From the NCBI GenBank assembly GCA_009193035.1, contig SWDT01000038.1:124001-188000 (forward strand): a stretch of 64,000 nt of DNA. Direction: 5' to 3'. The notes below the pieces were generated by a model. That model searched no databases. It was not told the origin of the DNA and saw only the letters and a list, made by a program, of their open reading frames with translations. Shown piece after piece: positions 32,075-44,900 of the stretch. Numbering within the stretch: position 1 is the stretch's first letter; each line of letters begins with the position of its first letter. This DNA is from Halicephalobus mephisto (taxonomy: Eukaryota > Nematoda > Chromadorea > Rhabditida > Panagrolaimidae). A program made the position numbers and the translations under genes.

Positions 32075-33239
32075 CTGGTGGACAAAATTATTGACCCCTC
32101 ATCAGATTTTGCTGTTTTGATCTGGTTTTTTTTGCCGCAAGTGCCTTATTTACGTAATGTTGGATGTGTTGATATATAGCCACCTATTTAGAATGATTTC
32201 CGAGGAGAAGAGAGTTGAGATTTTGCGTCTCTTCCAAGATGGAGAGTCAATCAAAGAAATAGTTCGACAAGCTCAGATAGCCCGAAATACTGTTCGCAAG
32301 GTTCTTCGTAATGTCAAGCCGAAGAAGACAGGTCGTCCTCGAACAATTTCCAATCGACAGGTTCGACAAATCAAGCGTCATATAGTGGCTTCTGTCAAGC
32401 GTGGTCAGCGAGTGACATCTGTAACTATCAAGAAGGACTACAACTTGGCCGTCTCTCGTCGTACGCTGAGCGCCAATGATGCTACTTACAGTTTCGAGAA
32501 GAAAAAGTTGTCGCCGAAACGTATTCATAAGGTTGCACGCCTGGCTTTTGCACTTCGACATCTCGAGTTGGAGACCGACTTCAAAACTTGGATTTTTACG
32601 GACGAAAAACGCTTCTCTCTTGACGGTCCTGACAGTTTCGGTAGCTATGGTGTCGGAGATACTCGTTTACAACGAATCAAGCATCAGCAAGGCGGAGGAG
32701 GTGTTATGATTTTTGGTACGATCTGTAGCAATGGCGACATGATGGTCGATGTATGTGCAACCATCTAGGAAGTCTATTTAAAATAATTTTTTCTTCAATA
32801 TTAGATGGTTGATGGCCGATACAGTTCAAAGCAATACATTGAAGATCTGGACAAGATCTACATTCCATGGTGTAAGTGTCAAATGGGTCGAGATCAATGG
32901 GTTTGGTAACAAGACAATTCATCCGTGCATACCGCCGACGCCGTCATGAAGTGGTTCCGTCGTAAGAAAGTCAGAATGGTCAATTGGCCATCTTTAAGCC
33001 CCGATTTGAATATAATTGAGAGCGTTTGGCACGTTTTGTCCAACATGATCTATGCCGATGGTCAATTCGGTGGAAAGATTGCTCTTGTGTCTAAGATCGA
33101 ACAGTGTGTCAAAAACTTTCCTTCGGCTACCATCAAGAAGCTCTGTTATACTATGCAAGACCGTTTGAATAAGGTCAAAATGGCTAAAGGTGATCAAATC
33201 CAGGGATAATTATCAAGGGGTCAATAATTTTGACCACCC
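32075..33239 (+). mobile_element. Tc1/mariner-superfamily transposon, nearly complete
   Basis: Left end CTGGTGGACAAAATTATTGA and right end (inverse) GGGTGGTCAAAATTATTGACC form ~25-bp terminal inverted repeats ending in ATTGACCCCT, flanked on both sides by TA (32073-32074 and 33240-33241), the superfamily's target-site duplication. Length is about 1.17 kb. It contains one transposase gene with a 54-bp intron and one internal stop. It sits just inside the right arm of the larger inverted-repeat element, so it inserted into that element. Confidence 0.92.
32193..33209 (+). pseudogene. Tc1-like DD34E transposase with one in-frame stop
   Basis: Exons 32193-32750 and 32805-33209, joined in phase 0 across a GTATGT...ATTAG intron. 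The N-terminus has paired helix-turn-helix DNA-binding domains (EKRVEILRLFQDGESIKEIV; the GRPR AT-hook-like GRPRTISNRQ between them). The catalytic triad is visible: D in WIFTDEKRFSLDG, D in QDNSSVHTA and E in SPDLNIIESVW, with 34 residues between the last two (DD34E). A TAA at 32908-32910 interrupts the frame two codons before the second catalytic Asp; the codon expected there differs by a single base. The rest of the frame is intact, so the copy is recent and either dead by one mutation or affected by a sequencing error. Confidence 0.9.
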
Positions 33240-33724
33240 TATTTTCAAGTTTTTCATCTTGAATTATCTGTTTTATTTAACAACGTTGATATATCCAAAA
33301 AAGTTGAATTAATTCATTTTGGAAAAAAATAATTTAGATATCCAAAATTTTTTGTTAATTTCCAAAATCGAATAAGTTTTATAATCAGATTTTCGTTTTT
33401 CTTAATTATTTTTAAATTTCTTGTTGGAAATTAAAAATGAAATTTAAAGTTGGAGATCCCAGAGCACGTTAGGGTAGGATTGAGATTGTCAGATTTAAAC
33501 CAAATTCAATAAGTATAAATTCCTAAATTATTTTTTTTTGAAAACGATTCAATAAAATCCTAAAAAAATTCAAACTTTAAAAATTTTTTAAATTTCGAGA
33601 AAATTAACATTGTACAGTTAGTGTAAACAAAAAAATTATCATTTTTCATAGAACTCTAAATAATCTTATTTTTTAAATAATTAAAATACTAAACTTAAGA
33701 AAAACAAAAATCTTACTGTAGATT

Positions 33725-34905
33725 GTACGGTTTAAGATCACTTTGCCGAAAAACTTCGAAAAACAATAAACAACTTCATATACTGCAAAACACCAGCAAA
33801 CACTGATAAAAATTGCTGTTTATACAATTTCCATGTTATTTTCATTAAATATTTTTGATATCAAAAGAATCAAAACAACTCTGAAACCAATTAAGTTTCG
33901 TTTTGGAAGATGGCGTTCCTTTTTTTCAGGATGTTTCTTTTATAGGTTGTTCAAAATGGAAGAAAACATGAGAAAATCTTTCGATACAATAGCGAAGAGC
34001 ATAAATTTTATCATAGAATGATAAAAATTGCTACGAATGCAATTTTTGTCCCGTCCTCTGAAAGCAACAATGGACGGGGTTCATGAGACAATCAGTCGTT
34101 CAGAGAACGGATCGGGTGGTGGTGTGCTCCGTATTTTTTTTTGCCTGAAGCTAATAAACAACTATTTCAGAAAATTTGGGCCCAACAATCTGTGTTCAGA
34201 TGGACTACAGTAACATGGTAGGGTTTTAAATAAATAAGTTTTTAATTTAAATTGTTGTTAACTAAGTAGTTAATATTTAAGTTTTTAATTATGTGTATGT
34301 GACAGATCGCGGTTAGGGGTTTCTAGTCAATGTGGAGATGCGGAGTAGTTAAAAACTTGATTTATTGAGCCAGAGGCAAGAGATAAAAAACAACTTTAAT
34401 AGTTACCGCGCAATCCACTTAATTTTCTATCACTCCATAATCGTAACCCCCATTGACCCTCAGGGTATTTCCTTTCGGGACCAACACTACAGAGCTTGTG
34501 TTCAAATAAATAGGTACACGATCCAACGACATGCATGCTGGATTCACGTGTTCGATGAATATTGAATTGAGTGAATTCAAATTGCCATAAACGTTATCGG
34601 AACATTGCGCCTACACTCGATTGAGTAGGACTACTCAGGACCAAAGATTTCGATTTCGGACTTTCAATTATGACTTCAACTAATCCAAGTTCGGAAATCG
34701 AATAAATCAAATTCGAAAAGTTCAATTTCGAAATTTGAGGTTTTCCAAAAATCGACATCTCTGCTCAGGACCAAAAATGCCGATTGTGAACTAATTCGAA
34801 ACTGAATCAGTAAATTCGAAATTCGGAAAATTCGGATTTAGGAATTAGAAATCCCGAAAAATTGACAATTTTTCTAGAGACTTCAACCTCGAACAGAGAA
34901 CAGTG
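33725..34905. other. Spacer upstream of the F-box gene
   Basis: No gene is recognised. 34640-34850 contains loosely repeated GA(C/T)TTCAA, ATTTCGAA and GGACCAAA(A/G)AT segments of the kind seen in other introns here. The F-box ATG lies in an AACAGTG-ATG context without a nearby strong acceptor. Confidence 0.4.
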
Positions 34906-35936
34906 ATGGAGAAAAATAATCAGTTTTTTCAGCATTCTTTGACCAATTTGCCCACCGAGGTTCTTTTGAAGGTCCTCACGTATCTTCCAGCAAAAGACAT
35001 CAGTAAATGCAGGAAAGTCTCCAGAAAACTGAATACTGTAGTTGAGAGCTTTCCGTTTCATCTGCAAAGAACCAGATGCAGATTGGAAGCCAGATGCGGG
35101 GAATCCCTTTCTTTGGCAGTTAGGAGATCTGACAGTAGTACTGTAACTGAGTTGACTTCAGAAATGCTTTCTCAAATTTGTCGAATGGAGGTTTCTGAAT
35201 TGACTATCACCTCATCTGGAAACACTCTCTCTCACGATTCTGCCGTCGCGAAAATCCTCAAGATCTTAGAAAAATCAAAACAAAATTCGATTAAAATAGT
35301 CAATGTCAGAGGAATTTGTCTTCAGAATCCTGTGCTGGCACAAGGACTTCTAAGTCAATTTTCGACGAGTTTTATTCAGGTTTATTTTCTTTTTTGTGTC
35401 AATAGTTAAGTTGTTCCTGATTATAGGAGCTCAATCTCTGGTGTCCGATAAGCAAGCAGCTGACCCCGAAACACATCGCTGTCATGGACTCGCTCTGTCA
35501 ATTGAGAATCGCAAAGGACCAAGAAAACCAAATTTCGAAAGACAGTGCTGATTCCGTTGTTCTTAAATTTGCCCATGATATGAGATACAAATTAAGAATC
35601 GGTATTCCTTTCGTTGCAGAAATCAACGAATTAAGTCCTGAAGTCGTGGTTCGTCTGATCAAAGAATGGATCTTCATCCCGGAATCTTCGGTTTTCCAAA
35701 TCGCATTCACCGGATGTGACCATGAATGGCTCATCAGATTCGCAGAAATTTGTGAACAAGAACAGTTAAGACACACTTTTTATGAGTTTCCGTCAAAAAC
35801 TAATCCCTATTCTCACATAAAAATGAAAATCCACGAGGAATCCAACAGTTGCGTCATCTTCCCCATCAAGGACGTCCCTGCACGCAGTCCGATCCAGAAC
35901 TATGTCTGTTTCGCTCGATACTATAGAGACTTCTGA
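34906..35936 (+). CDS. F-box protein
   Basis: Exons 34906-35379 and 35427-35936 give 327 residues, joined in phase 0. An F-box lies at about residues 13-50 (LTNLPTEVLLKVLTYLPAKDISKCRKVSRKLNTVVES), with the usual LP..V.L.(I/V)..YLP..D....R.VSR..N pattern that contacts SKP1. The remainder shows no WD40 or clear LRR pattern but resembles the long C-terminal regions of the nematode-expanded F-box families (FTH/FBA type), which are presumed substrate receptors. Function beyond SCF ubiquitin-ligase recruitment cannot be read. The gene sits between the inverted-repeat element and rib-2. The frame begins with a GTG at 34903, but the first ATG is at 34906. Confidence 0.85.
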
Positions 35937-36095
35937 AGGCTAAAACTTCTGAAAACTAAAAACTACAAAACTTCTGAAAACAAAAACTTCTGAAAACAAA
36001 AAACTACAAAAATTCTGAAAACAAAAACTTCTGAAAACAAAAAACTACAAAACTTCTAAAAACAAAAACTTCTGAAGACTAAAACTTCTGAAGAT
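35936..36095. repeat. Minisatellite in the F-box 3' region (AAAACTTCTGAAAACA units)
   Basis: Directly after the F-box stop, about ten alternations of AAAACTTCTGAAAAC(T/A)AAA and AACTACAAAACTTCT. The array begins within a few bases of the stop codon and would be part of the mRNA. Confidence 0.75.
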
Positions 36096-37630
36096 TAAAA
36101 ATTCTTTTAAAAAAAATAGTTATCGCTGGTTGTTTTTTAACTTACGAGGTATAGGCTAGAAGGAATTTTAGACAAATTTGGACTAGCTTTTGTTATTGTT
36201 GTTGACGATAAATCTTTGAAATTTATACGATTTTCATGCTCAAAAAATTCGTGGAAATTTTTGGATTTTTGGTTGAATGTGGCAAAAGACAAAGTTTTAA
36301 AGGGATTTTTCGACCGAAAAATATCCTTCGAAATTTTTTAAATTTTATTTTTGCAAATTTTTTAAAATTTCGACAGAATTCTGTGAGTTGAAAATATTGA
36401 ATCTGGAGAAATCTTTAAAAGAGTATTTTTAAAGTAAATTGGAGTGAAATTGTGAATAATGTTAAACCAAAGTGCTAGGATAGAAACAGGAAGAATATCA
36501 CTAATCTGTACTCAACAATAAGACACAGACAACAATTATATATCTTCTATATAATGAAACTGAAGATCTCATTCAAGTCCTACAGTATCCCATATCTCTG
36601 ATATTCAGACTATCTCTTCATATTCTCTCTTTATGGTTTAGTTTCTGTCTTAATATAAGGAAATATTAATTGGAAAATATACAAATCAAAGATTAATAGA
36701 ACTGTAGATTTTCCAGTATTTTTGGTTTTTGAAACTTATTTTTCCAAATTTTGAAATTTATTCAAAAATTCGAGTCAGTTCAAAATTGAATTCAAAGTTT
36801 AAAATGAAATGTTCAAAATATCCAATTCGAAGTCAAGCCTTCCAAACTTCGAATTCAAATTAGTTTAACAGAATTACTTGATTTTCAAACTTAACTGTTA
36901 GATTCAAATCCATTTTTTAAACATGAAAATTTAAATTTTAAAATCAAATTTTCCAAAATTTCAATTCAAAAATTTAAAATCGAAATTTTAAAATCGAACT
37001 TTCCGAATTTTGAATTTAAATTTTAAAATCAAATCTTCCAAAAATTAAATTCGAAATTTTAAAATCGAATCTTCGAAAATTTATAATTGAACTTTCCGAA
37101 TTTCAAATTCAAACTGATTCGAATTTAGTTCGAAATTGACAACTTTATAAAAAACCCATCTATTTTTATTTGTTTTCTAACAATCTTTGATATATGAATT
37201 ACTGAAAAATATTCATGAAAACTTATTTTTTAATAACTTTGAAACTAATTTTTTAAATTCACAATATTTCATTTATTTTCCAAAAAAGTCACAAAAGATT
37301 GAAAAATTTTTATTTTTAAAAATATAATTCAATCCATTTTGCCTCAGGGGATTTAAATTTGGGTTTTTTAAAACATGAATATTTTAATTTTTTCAATTTC
37401 AGATTTTTATTTTTTTATAATTTAAAATTTTCTTATGATTTTTTATAAAGGTTAAATTTTCGAAAATAATTATAATTAACAATTTAAAAATTATTTTTTA
37501 TTTAACTTTACAAAAGTAAAAAATTTTAATTTAAAAAATATAATTTTTATTTTTTTGAGATAATTATGTTTTAATTTTGGGAATTAATAAGAGGATTTGT
37601 AAAAATATTTAAATTGATTTTTTAGTGAAG
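36096..37630. other. Spacer between F-box gene and rib-2
   Basis: 36490-36660 is an inverted, diverged family D repeat (compare 17585-17965). 36780-37130 is a loose array of AAATTCGAA/TTTTAAAATCGAA units. The rest is AT-rich. A GATTTTTTAG acceptor at 37616-37625 precedes the rib-2 ATG by five bases and is the likely trans-splice site. No gene is seen. Confidence 0.5.
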
Positions 37631-40600
37631 ATGCCATTTCTAAAATTTGAACGAGAATTTAAGCGCGTTTTTGGCCTTCTGTGCTCCTTGACTTTTTGCC
37701 GCGGACAGATTTCACTTTCACTGGTCTTGATTGATGGATCCTCCTTTGTTCCGGCGGCATTTATCCGCCAAATATGCATCTTGTAAATTTATTGTTATTT
37801 TTGTAATTACTGTAAGCCTATTGTTTTCGTTTTATTTGTATTTCCAACTAGATCAACATCTGTCCAGTCAACTAGATTTGAAGTAGGATTTCCGATGGAT
37901 TTAATTTTATATAAAAATTAATTTTTTTATAAAATTTTTAGGATATATGATGAATGTTTGAGTAGCCGTAGAAGTAACTGGAAGTGGGGATATCCCAAGG
38001 ATATCAACAAAGAAGAACGAAGAATCAGGGACTCGCTCGTGGCCGAACTGAACGACATCGCGAACAAGAGGGATGCTGCTCAGTTTCTCCACCAACAACT
38101 AGTTTCTAACAACTCCAAACTCGAGGAAATTGTTCATGAATTCGAATTACTCGTGAAAGAATTAAAATTAAAAAAGAAAGAATACAGCGATTTGAGGAAC
38201 GTTCAACTTCAACTTCCTCACGACCCACTTTTGCCTTCCGAAAATCCCAAAAATATTAAAATTCAGCAAAAATTCAACTTTTTTGAAGAATCGATAGATT
38301 ACAGGTTTGGAGTTTTGTCAATATTGTAATAATCAAGTTTTTTAGTCGATGTTCAATTTCGAAAAAATTCAATTTTTTTCTTTATGATCTGCAAAAAAAC
38401 GAAAAAGATCCTACAGCTTTTAATTTTCACAAAGAACTTTCAAAAAATGGAGCCAAAACAATGAATCCAGATCTTGCTTGTTTATTTATCGCCATAATCG
38501 TCGATGAATTTGATTCTAAAAAATTCCAATATTTCAACCAAGGCAGAAATCATGTTTTTTTGTTCTTCAACCCGATTACTGTAGATTCAGATGACGTCAA
38601 AGCCGGGATAATTGTTAATTCTTTTTTTTCTCGTGGATTATTTCGTCCGAATTATGATATTTCTTGTTTTTTGAGGATCCCGGCAGAGGAAACGGATGAA
38701 TGGAAAAAGATAGCGCCGCTGTTGCCCCATGATCGGAAAATTTTGGTTTCCTTCGAATCGACAGAAACCGGCATTTCGGAAATCCAAAAAACGGATTTTG
38801 TAAATCTTCAAAGATCTATCATCCATTCCAAAGACGAAGCAGAAATCACTGTAAATTGCTCAAGTGACATGTCCGGTCCAGAGCCGCAGGGCTTGTGCGG
38901 AACAAAAACTTCGAGATCTTCACTTTTAAGGAAATCCATTTTTGTTTTTGTTTTTCCGGATATTCCTAGTTTTCAACAACGAATATACGAAGCCCTCGAA
39001 AACGGCGCAATTCCCGTGGTTATGTCCTTGGGATGTCCGCTTCCCTTCGAGGAGTTCGTCGACTGGAGACGGGCTCTTATCCGGATCCCTTACGCCAGAT
39101 TCCCCGAAATCCACTTTATCCTCAGATCAATCAGCGTTCCTGACCAGTTGGAAATCAGAAGACGTGGAAGATTCATTTTGGAAAATTATTTGTTAAATTC
39201 GAAGAAACTTGTTCAAACAATATTGTCAGCATTACGGTATCGACTCCAGATTCCGGGCACAGATCCAGAAGACGTCGAAGCCAAGCCGTTATTTGACAAC
39301 TCTTACTTCCCTCGGGATCTGGTTCCAGTGGCTCATCCGCCTCTTTTTTTCGAAAAATTGGGTCCGATGGAATCTCCTTTGTCTTCTCCAAGTTTCGCTC
39401 ATAATTTTACAGTTTTTAATTTATATTCAGAAAAAATATGGAATAATTATCCGTTCTACACTCAAGTATCTCCTAGATTCTATCTTGACGATGTTCCGTT
39501 GCCTTCTGAAGCCGAATTTTACGAAGAAACTGGTTTTGGAATGAGACCGATTGCCCCGGGTTCTGGAGACACCTTCTCGGAAGCATTAGGCGGCAACCGT
39601 CCTGGTGAACAGTTTACAGGTGTGTTTTTAAATTGAAAGTTATTAAAAATCGAAAAAATTTAATATCGATGGGATATTACAGTGTTAAATGTGATTTCTA
39701 AAATTTTTGTTAATAATTTCATATATGAAAATTAACTTTCGAAGGTTAGGCATCCTGTATATCCTGATTTAGAAGTTTTTAGAGATATTCTAGAACAACT
39801 TGATCCTAGAAAAGCGATTTCGAAATGGTGTAAAATTGCGAAATAACTCCCATACAAGACCAAAATTTTAGGCTACTTTGATTTTAAAAAGTTAGAAAAA
39901 TCTGTACCAGAATTATTTCGTAGGAAAATTCATATATGACTTTTATAATGTAAAGTGTTTAATTTCAGTTGTGATTGTGACGTATAACAGAGACGATATC
40001 CTTCGTTGGCAATTGGAAAACTTATATGAAATGCCGTTTTTGAACAGAATTATTGTTATTTGGAACAACGTTGGCCGCGAACCCCCGAAGACATGGCCGA
40101 AACTGCATGTCCCTGTCCACTTCGTCAAAGCCACTAGGAATTCATTGAATAATAGATTTTTGCCCTTGGATTTGATCGAAACTGAAGCTGTTCTGTCATT
40201 AGATGACGACATGGATTTGAAGCAATTTGAAATTATTTTTGCTTTTAGAGTATGGAGACAAGATCGGAGGAAAATTGTCGGATTTCCGGCCAGATATCAC
40301 GCTCGTTATGGAGATGGGATTTTTTATAATAGTAATCATACGTGTCAATTGAGTATGATTTTGACTGGGGCCGCATTTATCCACAAAAGTTACTTCTATG
40401 CTTATACTTACAGTTTACCTAAAGTCATCCACCAGAAAGTCGATGAAATTATGAATTGTGAAGATATCGCAATGAATTTCCTTATTGCTCATCTAATCCG
40501 CGAGCCTCCCATCAAGACAACCAGCAAGTGGACAATCAGGTGATTTTTTCATATATGGATATTAATTATAACATTTCCATATATGGATATTATAACATTT

Positions 40601-41020
40601 TCATATATGAACGTTATAATACTTTCATATATGGATATTAATTATAACATTTTCATATATGGATAGTATAACATTTTTATATATGGATATTAATTATAAC
40701 ATTTTCATATATGGATATTATAATATTTTCATATATGAACATTATAACTTTTCCATATATCGATGTTATATCACTTTTTTATATGAACATTATGTCACTT
40801 CCATATATCGATTTTAATTATATTGTTTTCCAGATGTCCTAACTGTGCAGAAAACTTATCGAATGATCCTCAGCACTTTGAAGAACGACATGAATGCATC
40901 AGGTTTTTCACGAAAGTATTCGGGTACAATCCTCTTTTGTTTTCTCAGTACCGGGTTGATTCCGTCCTTTTCAAAACTCGGGTTCCTCCAAATCATCAAA
41001 AGTGCTACCAAATGGTTTAG
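37631..41020 (+). CDS. rib-2: Exostosin-like glycosyltransferase RIB-2 (EXTL3 orthologue)
   Basis: Exons 37631-37782, 37942-38304, 38346-39619, 39969-40539 and 40834-41020; 848 residues, all phases closing. Type II Golgi/ER membrane layout: a short basic N-terminus, a hydrophobic stretch (about 14-45), a helical stem (NWKWGYPKDINKEERRIRDSL, DIANKRDAAQFLHQQLV) and two glycosyltransferase modules. The first is an exostosin (GT47) domain (DYSRCSISKKFNFFLYDL through LENGAIPVVMSLGCPLPFEEFVDWRRALIRIPYAR). The second is a GT64 domain starting VVIVTYNRDDILRWQLENL, with the metal-binding LSLDDDMDL (about 675-677) and CEDIAMNFLIAHL. RIB-2 is the GlcNAc transferase that starts and, with RIB-1, extends heparan sulfate in C. 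elegans. The short first exon is the least certain part: it was chosen because its phase-2 donor (ATCTT/GTAAAT) fits exon 2 and it follows an acceptor-like site. Confidence 0.94.
40541..40830. repeat. Minisatellite of TTTTCATATATGGATATTA units in rib-2 intron 4
   Basis: The whole 294-bp intron is about ten units of 24-32 bp (TTTCATATATGGATATTAATTATAACA with variants). The core ATATATG/CATATAT is palindromic and is the most common short motif throughout the window. Confidence 0.85.
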
Positions 41021-41908
41021 TATTAGTTTAATCGGGTTTATTTTTGACATAAAATGATATTTGTTAAACAGCCGCATTATTTTCGTATTCTAGAGAATAA
41101 CCATTGGGTTCCTCTATCAGAGGACCTAGGACGGACATCCTCGTGCTTTGTACTGTTCTCTGAAAATTTACATATTATATAATTATAATTACGGCATATG
41201 GAAATGTCAAGGAGGGTTTCTGCTCAGTTGTTCAAGTGCAATTTTGAACTAGTAGGTAATTAGGGAACTTTCCAGGATCAACAAACATATCTAAGGATAT
41301 ATAAACCCCACTATACACAAAATAGCTCAAACGTATTAGCTCATGAACTGAACATAGGTGCATTATATTCAGTTGATCGGCACACAAAAATGAGTACATG
41401 ATGTATAATATAGGGATATATTAAAACAACTCATATATCAAATGCATTAGATATAATGTATCGATATATCAAGTTTAATATCAATGTATTATATTTAATA
41501 TACTAATACATTGAAACAGCTCTGATTTATCAGATACATTAAGTAAAATACCGATATATGGTATGTAAGTGTGGATATATTAAAATATCTCTTGTATATC
41601 AAATACATTAGATATAATGTATCGATATATCAAGTTTAATATCAGTGCATTGGACATAATATAGGGATATATTAAAACAACTCATATATATCAAATACAC
41701 CAGATGTAATGTATCGGTATATTAAGTTTAATATCGGTGCACTGGACAGAATATAGGGATATATTAAAACAACTCATATATCAAATACATTAGATATAAT
41801 GCATTGATATATCAAGTTTTATTTTTTTGTTACAGATGCGAAATATTCATGAAAAATGTGATAATTAGTACATTTTGTCACATTTCGCAATTGTTATGGA
41901 GTCAAAAA
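41021..41908. repeat. rib-2 downstream spacer with ~110-bp tandem repeat (41390-41825)
   Basis: Between convergent genes. Units share ATAATATAGGGATATATTAAAACAACTC, ATATATCAAATACATTAGATATAATG and TATCGATATATCAAGTTTAATATC; about four copies with a period of 105-125 bp. 41021-41390 holds the rib-2 3' UTR and nothing else recognisable. Confidence 0.75.
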
Positions 41909-44900
41909 TTACGCTTTTTTGTGTTTTTTTTGTAAAGATTTGGGATTTCTACCGTAATATATATAAGTTACCTCAGAATTGTTTTCGAAAATGGAAGAAG
42001 GCGACAAAACATGGTCGTGGGTGGAGGAAGATCGAGAAAGAAAACTCTGACCGCTGATGCTTTGGTTCATTTTCGCTCTTATTGTGCTGTCACGCCAGAT
42101 GTGCAGCTTGTAGTAAATCGTTCTGATCAGGACGATTATCCAGACGGAGAACGGAATGCCAAGAATCACCAACAAAGCGCCCAGATTTAGGGAGTTCCAG
42201 AAGGCTACAGTATCCGTCGTTTTTATCGTAATACAGTTTTCATATATGTTTCTGTTCTGGACGCCTTCGGTGAATACATACAGTAGGCAAATGGTGTAGT
42301 TCTGGAAAGATTTAACAATTAAAAATGGATTAAAATTGATCGAGATTTTGGACAACTGTGCTTTCGTGGAACATCGGAAAAAATTTAGATATCTTTAAAA
42401 TCGAAAAAATAATCTCAAACGAACAAGACTCGTAGAATTAGAATCTGGAATCAGAATTGCAGATTTATTTTTCGATTGTAGAAATCCAGAATTCTTAGAT
42501 ATAAAAGTTAATTTTCAATTTTGACTTCAGATTTAGGATTTAGAGATTTATTTTTCTAGGTACTTTTTGTCCAAATTTGAGAGTAATTATGAATTTAGAA
42601 ATATAGAATTCTTGATTCTAGATATCGATCATAAATTCTGACTTTAGATTCTATTACTCTATTTTAGTTACTTTTTGTCCAAATTTAAGAGTAATTATGA
42701 ATTTAGAAATATAGAATTTCTGATTTTTAAGATCGGTTTTGAATTTTGGTTTTAGATTCTATTACTCTATTTTAAATACTTTTCATTCGAATTTGAGAGT
42801 AATTATGAATCTAGAAATCCAGAATTTCTGATTTTTAAGATCGAATTTGAATTTCAACTCCAGATTCTATTACTCTATTTTAAATACTTTTCATTCGAAT
42901 TTGAAAGTAATTATGAATCTAGAAATCCAGAATTTCTGATTTTAAAGATCGAATTTGAATTTTAACTCCAGATTCTATTACTTTATTTTAAATACTTTTT
43001 AATTCAAATTTGAAAGTAATTAAGAATTTAGAAATTCAGAATTCTTGATTCTAGATATCAATAATTAATTCTGACTTTAGATTTGGAATTTGCAGATTTG
43101 CTTATTTTAAATTTTTTTCAAATCTGAGTCTTAATTTCCTGTGTCAAAAAAAAGTAAAAAATTATTTTTAATAATTTTCAAATACCGTACCTGAAGTGGT
43201 TTCAACCTCATGACATTGTAACTGAGCCAGGGGTTGTGTAACGACAGCCTTGTGTACCTCCTCGTCACTCCATCTGCGTCTTGGACCGTCAGAAACGAAC
43301 CGACGCGGTTATATGCACATATTTTCAAAGAAGCATTCCAAGATACGGTCACGAAATGAGATCCAACTTCCACAGGAATTAATTTAATTGTCGGGGATTT
43401 GAGTTTAAGGTTGATATCGACGGATTTTCCTGATCCAATAGAGCATTTGTATTTTCCAGCGTCTTCTGGCAAAACAGCTTCAAATTTCAGTTGTTCCGAA
43501 GTTACTGTTACTCTAGGTGTATTTTCGTTGATATTTTTTATTTTATTTTGTTCATTTTTTACTTCTATGTTAGAAAGAAAAGGAAGAAAAATATCACTTT
43601 TGGTTGCGATTCTGCTCCAAGAATCCTGAAATATTTTTTTTAAAAAATTTAAAAATTAAAAAAAAAAATTCTAAAATTAAAAAAAACTAAAATTTTTCTT
43701 AGAAAAGAATCATAAATTAAAAAAACTAAAGTTTTTCTAAAAAAAAATTCAAGATTTTTTAAAGAATCCTAAAATTAAAAAAAAACTAAAATTTTTTTAA
43801 AAAAAGAATTTTAAAATTTAAAAAAATCCTAAAATTAAAAAAAACTCTAAATTTAAAAAAATCCTAAAATTAAAAAAAAACTAAAATTTTTTTAAAAAAA
43901 GAATTTTAAAATTTAAAAAAATCCTAAAATTAAAAAAAAACTCTAAATTTAAAAAAATTCTAAAATTTAAAAAAAAAACTAAAATTTTTCTAAAAAAAGA
44001 ATTTTAAAATTAAAAAAAAAAGAATTGCCGAAAGCTTACTTCTGATTGATTGCCGACAACTTGGGACCCGTTTGAGAGAGTCCAAAGCACGTCTGGAGAA
44101 AATGTGGTTGATGAGCAATAAATAGAGAAACAAGATCCCAGATTAGCTTCGAGAGAATTTCCAAAAGGCAAAAATGGTTCTGATTTGCATTTTTTTTCTG
44201 ATTTTTCTTTACAATTAAGTTCATTTTTGTCTTGAAGTACTTTTGAAAATTTTAAAAGAACTTCATTAATGCAATTGCATTCCAGAGGATTGCCGGAAAT
44301 AAATAATTTTTTAGTTCCGTTGAAAATAATTCCGTCGATGTTCTGGAGAGAATTATTTTTCAGGACGATTCTGAAACAATGCTTGAATGAATATATGAAA
44401 AATTTCCCTTACTCGTCCAACTGTGAAATATTCTTGAATGCATTAGGAGAAATGTAAGATAATTTAGGATTGTTTGAAATTGACAGTTTTTTCAATTTCG
44501 GCAAAGTACTAAAAGAACCCGCTTCTATTAGTCTCAGTTTCGGACAATCATTAATTTGCAGTTCCTGAAATTGTAATTTAAGTACTGTAGCACTTGTGTC
44601 CTGGGCCTTTGTGTCCCGAAAATTAATTTCCAAATCCTGGAATTAAATTCGACCAAAAAATAATTACAATGAAATACTCGAATCCGTAGGTTCTGAATCT
44701 GAAGTCAGAATTAATAGTTAACCTTCGGAACTCTGACTTCAGATTCAGAATCCACGGATTCGAGTACCTCATTGCATTTGTTGCTCAAATCTAAAGATAT
44801 CTAGAACTGGTTGTATGACGTTTATTTTTTTGACATTTGTCCGAATTCTCGAGTTAGATTTAAACAAAAAGTACTTTTAACAACGTAACCAGCCCCATAG

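Larger units (their letters stand above)
27091..33724. mobile_element. Putative 6.6-kb element bounded by ~320-bp inverted repeats
   Basis: 27091-27410 and 33409-33724 are inverted copies of each other at roughly 90-95% identity by eye. Shared landmarks include AGATTATTTAGAGTTCTATG, AATGATAATTTTTTTGTTTA, GGAATTTATACTTATTGAAT and CTAACGT.CTCTGGGATCTCC. The match stops abruptly at both ends. The interior contains no host gene, a tandem duplication (27900-28250), a tRNA-like repeat, a relative of the 54.6-kb tandem unit, and a nested Tc1-like transposon. No transposase belonging to the outer element is recognisable; only short, unassignable frames occur (for example 28414-28731 and 30691-30981). 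It may be a long-TIR DNA transposon remnant or simply two inverted copies of one repeat; no convincing target-site duplication was found. Confidence 0.5.
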
